Below are positions 1-4,527 of a stretch of 5,958 nt of DNA, in pieces. The notes below the pieces were generated by a model. The model saw nothing but the letters and a program-made list of their open reading frames with translations, ran no database searches and was not told where the DNA came from. This DNA is from Rhodocyclaceae bacterium (GTDB lineage Bacteria > Pseudomonadota > Gammaproteobacteria > Burkholderiales > Rhodocyclaceae), in assembly GCA_030682595.1 (NCBI GenBank), contig JAUXNZ010000107.1, positions 1-5,958 on the forward strand, in the 5' to 3' direction. Both the position numbers and the translations under genes were made by a program. Numbering within the stretch: position 1 is the stretch's first letter; each line of letters begins with the position of its first letter.

Positions 1-250
1 AGAGTATGTCGCGATGCCCTCTTTCGCTGCCCGTACGGTAGCCGAGCATCTTCAGCTTGGCCGTGAGCAGGTCGTGCCCAGCATCGTTGGCGAGACGAAA
101 GCGGCTCCCCAATGAGTTGTCGGCCCGGGCCGCATCGCGCAGGCCGTCGCGCGCATTGTCGAGATGGCTGCGGATCTCACCCGGCGCGGGTTGGTGGGGC
201 TTGAGCTGCCCGGTGCGCACCAGATTAGCCAGTTGCTCACTCAAGCTCAT
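1..250 (-). CDS. HEPN-like protein, partner of the nucleotidyltransferase (3' end outside window)
   Basis: The frame opens at ATG 248-250 on the minus strand and stays open for 83 codons to the left edge, so the C-terminus is missing. It begins MSLSEQLANLVRTGQ and continues as a helical, charged protein. The stretch RFRLANDAGHDLLTAKL followed by MLGYR (about residues 50-72) resembles small HEPN-like proteins that accompany nucleotidyltransferases. An R-x6-H arrangement (R72, H79) fits the spacing of the HEPN RNase motif, but I cannot tell whether it is the real active site. The start lies inside the upstream nucleotidyltransferase gene (14-nt overlap), with GGA about 8 nt upstream as a weak ribosome site, so translation is probably coupled. 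In MNT-HEPN pairs of known type, the HEPN protein is the toxin or target and the nucleotidyltransferase controls it. Family membership is inferred from sequence character and gene order, with no search behind it. Another small helical antitoxin-like or regulatory protein is possible. Confidence 0.68.
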   Translation of the reverse strand, partial: MSLSEQLANLVRTGQLKPHQPAPGEIRSHLDNARDGLRDAARADNSLGSRFRLANDAGHDLLTAKLKMLGYRTGSERGHRDIL

Positions 251-824
251 GCGGGTTTCCGATCAGGAAGATTTTTTCCGCCGCCAGCATACGGCAGACG
301 AAGGGGTTTTCGTCGGTGCGTTTTTGCCGGAACTCGGCGCGGGTGTAGAGCATCGGGTTGATGGGTCGGCCGACCGCAGCTTCTGCGGTCGCCAGCGCGG
401 CGAGCAGCACGTTGTAGGCAATGTCGCCCAGCACACACAGATCGACATCGCTGGCGGCCTGCGCCTCGCCCCGCGCCACCGAGCCGAAGATGAAGGCGCA
501 GTCGATGCCGGCCAGCGGCAGCAAGGCATCGCGCAGCACATCTGCCACACCGGCGGTCTTGCGGGCGATGCCGCACAGTTCGGGAAAGATCGGGCAATCC
601 GGATTGGCGCGAAAACGCCGCCGATTGCCGTCGCGCTCGTCGAGCACGATGCCCGCCGCCGCGAGCGAGGCCATTTCCTTGCCCAACATCGTCGGCGACA
701 CGGCGGCACGCCGCGCCAGTTCGCGCAGATGCCAAGACTGCTCGGGATGCGAGAACAGCAGCCCGATGGCAGCCTTGCGCGTCTTGCCGAACAGGGCGTC
801 GGCCAGTGAGGCGGGTAGGTTCAT
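237..824 (-). CDS. Winged-helix DNA-binding / MNT-type nucleotidyltransferase fusion protein
   Basis: A 195-residue protein with two parts. Residues about 10-75 look like an ArsR/MarR-type winged helix (WHLRELARRAAVSPTMLGKEM, then a basic wing DERDGNRRRF). Residues about 105-190 form a minimal nucleotidyltransferase domain with the signature GS-x3-G-x5-SD-x-D: G114-S115 and the metal-binding pair D126/D128. The usual third carboxylate is not obvious; the expected strand reads GRPINPMLY. Family members transfer a nucleotide to a partner protein or RNA; MntA-type proteins AMPylate a HEPN partner. The start at ATG 822-824 is chosen because a predicted promoter ends only a few bases upstream and the winged helix begins soon after it. 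No good Shine-Dalgarno sequence precedes it, so the mRNA may be nearly leaderless. It is the first gene of a two-gene unit with the overlapping HEPN-like gene. The DNA-binding domain and the inverted repeat in its promoter suggest that it represses itself. Fold assignment is firm, biological role inferred. Confidence 0.88.
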   Translation of the reverse strand: MNLPASLADALFGKTRKAAIGLLFSHPEQSWHLRELARRAAVSPTMLGKEMASLAAAGIVLDERDGNRRRFRANPDCPIFPELCGIARKTAGVADVLRDALLPLAGIDCAFIFGSVARGEAQAASDVDLCVLGDIAYNVLLAALATAEAAVGRPINPMLYTRAEFRQKRTDENPFVCRMLAAEKIFLIGNPHELE

Positions 825-830
825 AGGAAA

Positions 831-872
831 AATGTATCTGATAGGTTTTCATTCGTCAACCTAATAGATACA
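831..872 (-). promoter_or_regulatory. Promoter with overlapping inverted-repeat operator for the nucleotidyltransferase-HEPN unit
   Basis: On the minus strand, TTGACG (854-859) and TACATT (831-836) are separated by 17 nt and make a plausible sigma-70 promoter. The -10 ends 6 nt before the ATG, so the transcript would be leaderless or nearly so. Two 15-nt arms, TGTATCTGATAGGTT (833-847) and AACCTAATAGATACA (858-872), form an inverted repeat matching at 13 of 15 positions around a 10-nt centre. The arms cover the -10 region and the bases at and just upstream of the -35, as expected for an autorepressor site. The winged helix of the adjacent gene is the obvious candidate binder (inference). Confidence 0.6.
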
Positions 873-900
873 ATATTTCATGATGATCTCGAGGGTGGGC

Positions 901-931
901 AGAAAAAACCCGCCGGGAAAACCGGCGGGTT
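901..931 (-). terminator. Rho-independent terminator of the acidic-protein gene
   Basis: A 10-bp GC-rich stem (907-916 with 922-931, AACCCGCCGG/CCGGCGGGTT) encloses a 5-nt loop. Read on the minus strand, it is followed directly by a run of T (the A run at 903-908). It lies about 43 nt past the stop codon of the gene at 974-2179, so the orientation fits that gene. It also insulates the nucleotidyltransferase unit from upstream transcription. Confidence 0.9.
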
Positions 932-973
932 GTGGCTTGGAACGGAACCGAACTTGCCCCGCACCGTTTGAGC

Positions 974-2179
974 TTACATCCAGTAGTCGTATTCGAGTGT
1001 TATCGTGACACTCGAGCCATTGGCAGCCTGCTCCTTGAATTCCACCGTGTAGTCAAAACTGTCGTCATCGGACCACCCATCAGTAAACGTCTCATCCGGA
1101 TCAACGTCGTTGAAGGTTTCAAGGTTATCCTTTCCGGTCATCGTTCCTTGGTAAATGGACCCTACATCCTCGGTTACCTCAAATCCTTCACTTGGATGGC
1201 TGTAGTCACCGTGTCCAGTGACATCGACAACAGCGTCCCAATCAAATCCCGTCAACTCATAATCACCGGAATAAACCAAGGTGCCAGCCACTTTGGTTAC
1301 GGTGATGCTCGTCGAGTCGCTGAACTGATCCGCCGTGCCGGTGATGGTCAGATCAACGGTGTTGTCGATCGTGTTCGTGCCGTCGCTGATCTGATAGGTA
1401 ATTTTCAGATCCCAACTGCTGCCCAGATACAGTTCGTCGAAAGACTCGTGGTTGCGATCAACGGTCAGGGTGCCCGTGTCGTAGTCGACGGTAATGTAGG
1501 CCGGCAGGTCGCCGTAGGTGACTACGTCGTCGACGACGGTGACAATCTTAACGCTACCATCAACGACGGAAAGCGGATCGTCATCGGGGTCGGTGGCTGT
1601 ATCCAGCAAGTTGATGTCATATTTAACATCCTCTTCGCTGTAATCCTCTTCTTCCGCTTCTGCTGCCGCGTGTTCGTCGAACTCTGCAAGCGTCAGTTCG
1701 ATCGGCGTGGCCGTCGGTGCCTGGTTGGGTTGCGGGTTGGCCCAGTCGTCGCTATAGTCTTCCGGTGCCTTGCTCCCGGTAAAGAATTCGCGGGTGTGGG
1801 TGATCGTGTCCTTTTTCGTCACGGTGTTCCAGGAGGCGGTATCCGTGCCGGTCAGCATGGCGGTCAGATCGATGGTGTATTCCGTTCCACCGACTGTCAC
1901 AGTGAGCGTGGGGGTCGGATTGGTGATCGCATCGCCTTCGACCTCGCCCGTCTTGCTCTGCGCAGCGCTGAACAGGCCGGAAAGTGTGAACTCGCCGGCC
2001 ATGACCGCGTTCTTGAGTGCCGACGCGACCTCTACACTGAGGTTATTCACCGCATGGGACAGGAAAGCCACGTAATCGGCACCGTCCCCCTGGAGATACG
2101 AACTCAGCGCATTGGTGTAGCTGGATGCCAGTGTGCCCTGATCGACCGTGGTGCCGCTGTATTCATAAGAAAAGCTCAT
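974..2179 (-). CDS. Acidic, cysteine-free beta-rich protein with cadherin/VCBS-like domain; possible surface or secreted protein
   Basis: A 401-residue protein that I cannot place in a named family. It starts at ATG 2177-2179 with a clear AGGAGA (2185-2190) five bases upstream, and it ends 43 nt before a strong terminator. There is no N-terminal signal peptide, no transmembrane helix and no cysteine. Residues 1-75 are helix-prone (SSYTNALSSYLQGDGADYV). Residues about 85-110 are Thr-rich beta. Residues about 152-282 resemble a cadherin/VCBS-like module: it opens NQAPTATPIELT, has DTATDPDDDPLSV in the middle, and closes ISDGTNTIDNTVDLTITGT. Residues 283-401 are Asp/Glu-rich beta strands ending EYDYWM. 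Acidity, Asp clusters and the lack of cysteine and Sec signal are typical of calcium-dependent adhesins exported by type I secretion, but no GGxGxDxxx RTX nonapeptides are present and no transporter is in the window. The gene upstream on the same strand encodes a PilZ protein, which hints at cyclic-di-GMP control. Base composition looks less GC-rich than the flanking genes. It could instead be a cytoplasmic protein of unknown role. Confidence 0.85.
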   Translation of the reverse strand: MSFSYEYSGTTVDQGTLASSYTNALSSYLQGDGADYVAFLSHAVNNLSVEVASALKNAVMAGEFTLSGLFSAAQSKTGEVEGDAITNPTPTLTVTVGGTEYTIDLTAMLTGTDTASWNTVTKKDTITHTREFFTGSKAPEDYSDDWANPQPNQAPTATPIELTLAEFDEHAAAEAEEEDYSEEDVKYDINLLDTATDPDDDPLSVVDGSVKIVTVVDDVVTYGDLPAYITVDYDTGTLTVDRNHESFDELYLGSSWDLKITYQISDGTNTIDNTVDLTITGTADQFSDSTSITVTKVAGTLVYSGDYELTGFDWDAVVDVTGHGDYSHPSEGFEVTEDVGSIYQGTMTGKDNLETFNDVDPDETFTDGWSDDDSFDYTVEFKEQAANGSSVTITLEYDYWM

Positions 2180-2237
2180 TTCAGTCTCCTAATGTAAAAA
2201 CCTCGAACGGCCTGATTGGCACCTTTAAAGCAAAAAC

Positions 2238-2561
2238 TTACTGAACCGCCACCAGCCGGGAATCGGTCATTTTGACTGCCACGCCCGTCCGGCCATCCTT
2301 CTGTTCCGTGCGTACCACCAACCCGACGCATTTCATCGTCATCGGGCCTATTGCGCTGTGCATCTCGATTTCGAAGCTGATCTGGCTGCCAACTGCCAGG
2401 CTGCTGTCGATCTCGAAAAACACCCCGCTGGCGCTGACATCGCACGTGCTGCCCATACTCCCTTCTTCCAGAGAGACCGGCAGCTCAACCTGTTGCCGCG
2501 CATCGGCCCGCATCTCGATTCCCATGGCATGCTTTTTAGGCGCTCCCGGCAATGAATGCAT
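2238..2561 (-). CDS. Single-domain PilZ cyclic-di-GMP receptor
   Basis: A small protein of 107 residues from ATG 2559-2561. An in-frame TTG at 2571-2573 would add four residues, but AGG abuts that TTG too closely to serve it well. ATGs at residues 13 and 17 are also possible, so the start is uncertain. The PilZ hallmarks are both present: an RxxxR motif (R18-ADA-R22) and the D/N-x-S-x-x-G motif (D41-VSAS-G46), followed by the beta-barrel strands GVFFEI, ISFEIEM, MTMKCVGLVVRTE and TGVAVKM. These residues bind cyclic-di-GMP in the family, so binding competence is likely. Such stand-alone PilZ proteins act as cytoplasmic adaptors in motility, exopolysaccharide or adhesin control; the actual partner is unknown. 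The next gene on the same strand is the acidic beta-rich protein, about 58 nt downstream with no convincing terminator between, so co-transcription is plausible. A response regulator is divergent on the other side. Confidence 0.9.
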   Translation of the reverse strand: MHSLPGAPKKHAMGIEMRADARQQVELPVSLEEGSMGSTCDVSASGVFFEIDSSLAVGSQISFEIEMHSAIGPMTMKCVGLVVRTEQKDGRTGVAVKMTDSRLVAVQ

Positions 2562-2616
2562 GAGAGGAATCAACCTATTTTCCAGGCAGATTTTAGGTTA
2601 TCCTATGACAAAACCA

Positions 2617-2643
2617 GTACAAACAGACTAGCAGTGTTTGTAC
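2617..2643. promoter_or_regulatory. Palindrome in the PilZ / response-regulator divergent region (candidate operator)
   Basis: GTACAAACA (2617-2625) and TGTTTGTAC (2635-2643) are perfect 9-bp inverted arms separated by 9 nt. The centre-to-centre spacing of 18 bp is close to two helical turns, as for a dimeric regulator. The site lies in the 156-bp gap between the divergent PilZ and response-regulator starts. It has no T tract on either side, so a terminator is unlikely. A second, imperfect palindrome, TAGGTTATCCTA (2594-2605), lies closer to the PilZ gene. I could not assign convincing -35/-10 boxes in either direction. The binding protein is unknown; the adjacent LuxR-type regulator is one candidate. 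Confidence 0.45.
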
Positions 2644-2706
2644 GATGGTTATAGGGGCGGCCCGCGCAAGCAATGCGCAACCAATTGAAATAATAGTATT
2701 TATTGC

Positions 2707-2716
2707 GAGGTGAGGT
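2707..2716 (+). promoter_or_regulatory. Ribosome binding site deciding the response-regulator start
   Basis: GAGGTGAGGT precedes ATG 2718. The first GAGG is seven bases upstream of the start and the GAGGTG block five bases upstream, a good Shine-Dalgarno spacing. The second GAGGT lies too close to be used. This favours ATG 2718 over the upstream TTG 2703. Confidence 0.7.
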
Positions 2717-2717
2717 A

Positions 2718-3428
2718 ATGGCGAGCATTAAGCCGGAAGCAAAGTCGATTGCGGTACTGCTGGTGTGTGACCTGCCAGTCTCGGCCTGGGGATTGGAGAA
2801 ACTGCTCGCCAGCCGGGAACCCTTCCTGCGCTGCCTCGGTACGGCGGCAACGCCGACGGCGGCGCTGCGCGTGCTGGACGAGCACGCGGCGGACGTGATC
2901 CTGCTCGATCTGGATGGCGACAACGATGTCGCGGCGATTTCCGAGTTGCTGGCCAGCCGGGCGCGGGTGCTGGTGCTGACCAGCGCGGGCAACCTCGAAC
3001 TTCACGATGCGGCGATACTGGCCGGCGCAAGCGGCGCGGTAAGCAAGCGCGAACCGGTGGAGGTGCTGTTCAAGGCAATCGAGAAAGTGCAGGGCGGCGA
3101 ATTCTGGATCGACCGTGCGGCAACGATGCGCATCATGATGACAATCGCGCGGCAGAAGGCCACCGTGAACCCGGAAAGCGAGAAGATCGCGCGCCTGACG
3201 CGCAAGGAAAGACTCACGGCGGCCGAGGTGGCGCGCGATGCCACCGCCAGCAGCGAGGACATCGCCGCACGCCTGCATATCAGCCAGCATACCCTGCGCA
3301 ACCACCTGTCATCGATCTACGCCAAACTCGGCGTGGCCAATCGCACGGCGCTGTATGCTTTCGCCAATCGGCACGGCCTGAACGGCCGGAGCGACGCTAC
3401 CGCAAGCAGAATGGCTGAGTCCGGCTAA
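2718..3428 (+). CDS. NarL/LuxR-family two-component response regulator
   Basis: A 236-residue protein with an N-terminal receiver domain (about residues 10-125) and a C-terminal LuxR-type helix-turn-helix (about 160-222). Receiver residues visible are D64 (in VILLDLD, the phosphoacceptor), T88 (VLVLTSAG) and K110 (GAVSKREP). The usual acidic pair after strand 1 is reduced to C17-D18. The DNA-binding domain reads LTRKER, then EDIAARLHISQHTLRNHLSSIYAKLGV, a standard LuxR recognition helix. I chose ATG 2718 because GAGGTG (2707-2712) sits five bases upstream; an in-frame TTG at 2703 has no such site. No histidine kinase is present in the window. The gene is divergent from the PilZ gene, with a palindrome between them, so it may control that unit or itself (inference). 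No clear terminator follows: the short CTGGT/ACCAG hairpin at 3431-3444 lacks a T tract. Confidence 0.93.
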   Translation: MASIKPEAKSIAVLLVCDLPVSAWGLEKLLASREPFLRCLGTAATPTAALRVLDEHAADVILLDLDGDNDVAAISELLASRARVLVLTSAGNLELHDAAILAGASGAVSKREPVEVLFKAIEKVQGGEFWIDRAATMRIMMTIARQKATVNPESEKIARLTRKERLTAAEVARDATASSEDIAARLHISQHTLRNHLSSIYAKLGVANRTALYAFANRHGLNGRSDATASRMAESG

Positions 3429-3619
3429 CCCTGGTGGCAACCAGTCGCCGCCCTGTCTCGACCCAATGGCGCAGGTCTGCGATGAACTCAGGATGGCAGA
3501 CCGCAAGCCTGGCTGCCTCACGCTTCAAGACCGGCGTCCTTCTTCAACCTGGCCGGAGTCGTGGGTTTCTGGTTACCTGCGTTTTAACATCACGCTGATG
3601 AAGTGGATGACCGCCGAGT
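3429..3619. other. Intergenic stretch without a recognisable gene
   Basis: This stretch lies between the response regulator and the nifV relic, which converges on it. It contains only short open frames. A plus-strand frame (3466-3651) ending MKWMTAEFKEVADTVTT has no ribosome site before either of its ATGs and matches no family I know. The composition looks coding-like in places, so this may be worn-down gene material continuing the degenerate zone to its right. No promoter or terminator with a T tract was found. Confidence 0.4.
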
Positions 3620-4255
3620 TCAAGGAAGTCGCGGATACGGTGACGACCTGATCGACGACCCGGCGCCGTCCTGCCAGCGCCGACTTTTGCGGCGAACTGC
3701 GAAAAGCCCCGCCACCGCGCTGCGGCGCGCTAGCTGTGGGCGATGCTGCTGGCGCGGATCGACGGGGCTTGCCCGCTGGCTGGCCGAATCTGCCACGCCG
3801 GGATACGCATCATCGCCTTTATCAACGCGGCCGGTATTGGCCGTTGCCAGGCCGAGGTCGTCGTGCGCGTGCATCTCGATTTCAAGGTCGCAATGCGCGC
3901 GCAACAAGCCGATCTTTTCATGCACGGCGAAGGGGTCGAGGATGCCGAGCGTATCGGCGAAACGGCAGCGCCGCGCACCCGCCCGCTGCGCCGTCTCGAC
4001 GATGTCGGATTTGCTCATCCGTCCCCAGACCATCAGCCCCGCCTTGAGCCCGAGGGCGGCGACGGCGCGGATGCTGTCCTGCTCGACCGCGCCCATGGCC
4101 GGAATGCCGACTTCCATTTCCGGCACCCCCAGGGTATCGAGTTCACGGGCAATCGCCAGCTTTTCGTCGAGGCTGAAGGCCACCCCCGCCGTCTGCTCGC
4201 CGTCGCGCAGCGTGGTGTCGTTGATGGTGGCTGAAGTTTGGCTGGCAATGCTCAT
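3620..4255 (-). pseudogene. nifV: nifV (homocitrate synthase) relic with internal deletion and frameshift
   Basis: Intact NifV joins acetyl-CoA and 2-oxoglutarate to make homocitrate for the nitrogenase FeMo-cofactor. From ATG 4253-4255 the protein reads as NifV: INDTTLRDGEQTAGVAF (metal/acid motif), VPEMEVGIPAMG and GLMVWGRMSKSDI. The frame then jumps at about 4000, in frame, to VETAQRAGARRCRFADTLGI and the HAHDDLGLATANT metal-binding motif, which ends near 3833. Roughly 60-65 family residues are missing at the jump. After ANT the native continuation (A-A-L-I-K-A) lies in another frame at 3814-3828, so a small indel has shifted the frame. The shifted frame then gives RIPAW and ASGQAPSIRASSIAHS (3730-3807) before a stop. 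This recalls the RIPA...ASG segment far downstream in NifV and suggests a second large deletion. FAVRRKS near 3683-3703 may be a C-terminal scrap. Full-length NifV has about 380 residues; this copy cannot be active. The left boundary is uncertain. Confidence 0.85.
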
Positions 4256-4267
4256 ACCCAACCAATC

Positions 4268-4282
4268 GCAATTCTAGTGCCA
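4268..4282 (-). promoter_or_regulatory. Sigma-54 (RpoN) promoter of the nifV relic
   Basis: On the minus strand the sequence is TGGCAC-TAGAA-TTGC, which matches the -24/-12 consensus TGGCAC-N5-TTGC at every defined base. GG falls at 4280-4281 and GC at 4268-4269. The predicted transcription start, about 12 nt past the -12 element, is near 4256, one base from the ATG. Nif genes are classic RpoN/NifA targets, so promoter and gene identity support each other. The lack of room for a leader suggests that a leader segment has been lost, or that the copy starts leaderless. Confidence 0.8.
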
Positions 4283-4326
4283 GCCAATGTTCCTCATGGA
4301 ATCATGGTGTTACATAAATTAGTGAT

Positions 4327-4342
4327 TGTCGCAAACCCTACA
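4327..4342. promoter_or_regulatory. NifA upstream activator site (TGT-N10-ACA)
   Basis: TGT at 4327-4329 and ACA at 4340-4342 are separated by exactly 10 nt, the NifA enhancer consensus. The centre is about 78 nt upstream of the predicted sigma-54 transcription start of the nifV relic, close to the normal 80-150 nt range. The motif alone is short and could occur by chance, but its position behind a perfect -24/-12 promoter and a nifV sequence makes it credible. It is symmetric and could also serve plus-strand transcription. Confidence 0.65.
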
Positions 4343-4414
4343 TTACGTTCTGCCAAAATATTCCGGAACGCTTTTTGTGATAACACAGGACTTCTCCACC
4401 CCCCCCCTCGCCCA

Positions 4415-4489
4415 ATGGCCCGCATCCTCGTAATCGACGCATCGCAGAAGCGTGCGGTGGATATCTGCAGCGGGCTGATTCAGGTGTAG
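4415..4489 (+). pseudogene. Receiver-like gene fragment (N-terminal 24 codons)
   Basis: ATG 4415 opens a 24-residue frame, MARILVIDASQKRAVDIC and six more residues, ending at TAG 4487-4489. The pattern ARILVID-x-S matches the first strand and acidic pocket of response-regulator receivers, with ASQ in place of the usual second acid. Reading on past the stop gives GLKY before a second stop, so the gene looks cut off after the first helix. There is no Shine-Dalgarno sequence; a run of nine C (4399-4407) sits just upstream. It lies beside the nif control elements and opposite in direction to the nifV relic. A real micro-protein cannot be excluded, but a gene remnant is more likely. Confidence 0.45.
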
Positions 4490-4527
4490 GGTCTGAAGTA
4501 CTGATGCGGGGGTTTTTATTTCTGCAT

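Noticed and set aside
57..809. Long plus-strand open frame of 250 codons
   Set aside because: It lies antisense to the nucleotidyltransferase and HEPN-like genes, which have recognisable motifs. Its own product is Arg/Gly/His-rich with no domain and no ribosome site, typical of a shadow in GC-rich DNA.
932..2197. Plus-strand open frame of 421 codons opposite the acidic protein gene
   Set aside because: The minus-strand frame has AGGAGA at proper spacing and a correctly oriented terminator. The plus-strand product shows no domain and starts inside the terminator region.
3431..3444. CTGGT-GGCA-ACCAG hairpin just after the response regulator as a terminator
   Set aside because: A five-base-pair stem with no T run; too weak to call.
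3466..3651. Small plus-strand gene of 61 codons
   Set aside because: No ribosome site before ATG 3466 or the internal ATG 3598, no known family, and it overlaps the degenerate zone; kept only as a note on possible relic sequence.
3743..4234. Plus-strand open frame of 163 codons opposite the nifV relic
   Set aside because: It mirrors the conserved NifV segments on the other strand and has no family features of its own.
4376..4387. TGTG-ATAA-CACA palindrome as a CRP/FNR-type site
   Set aside because: The centre spacing does not fit the CRP or FNR consensus, and four-base arms are common by chance.
4399..4407. Run of nine C as a phase-variation tract
   Set aside because: It lies outside any intact gene, before a fragment lacking a ribosome site; no switching target can be named.
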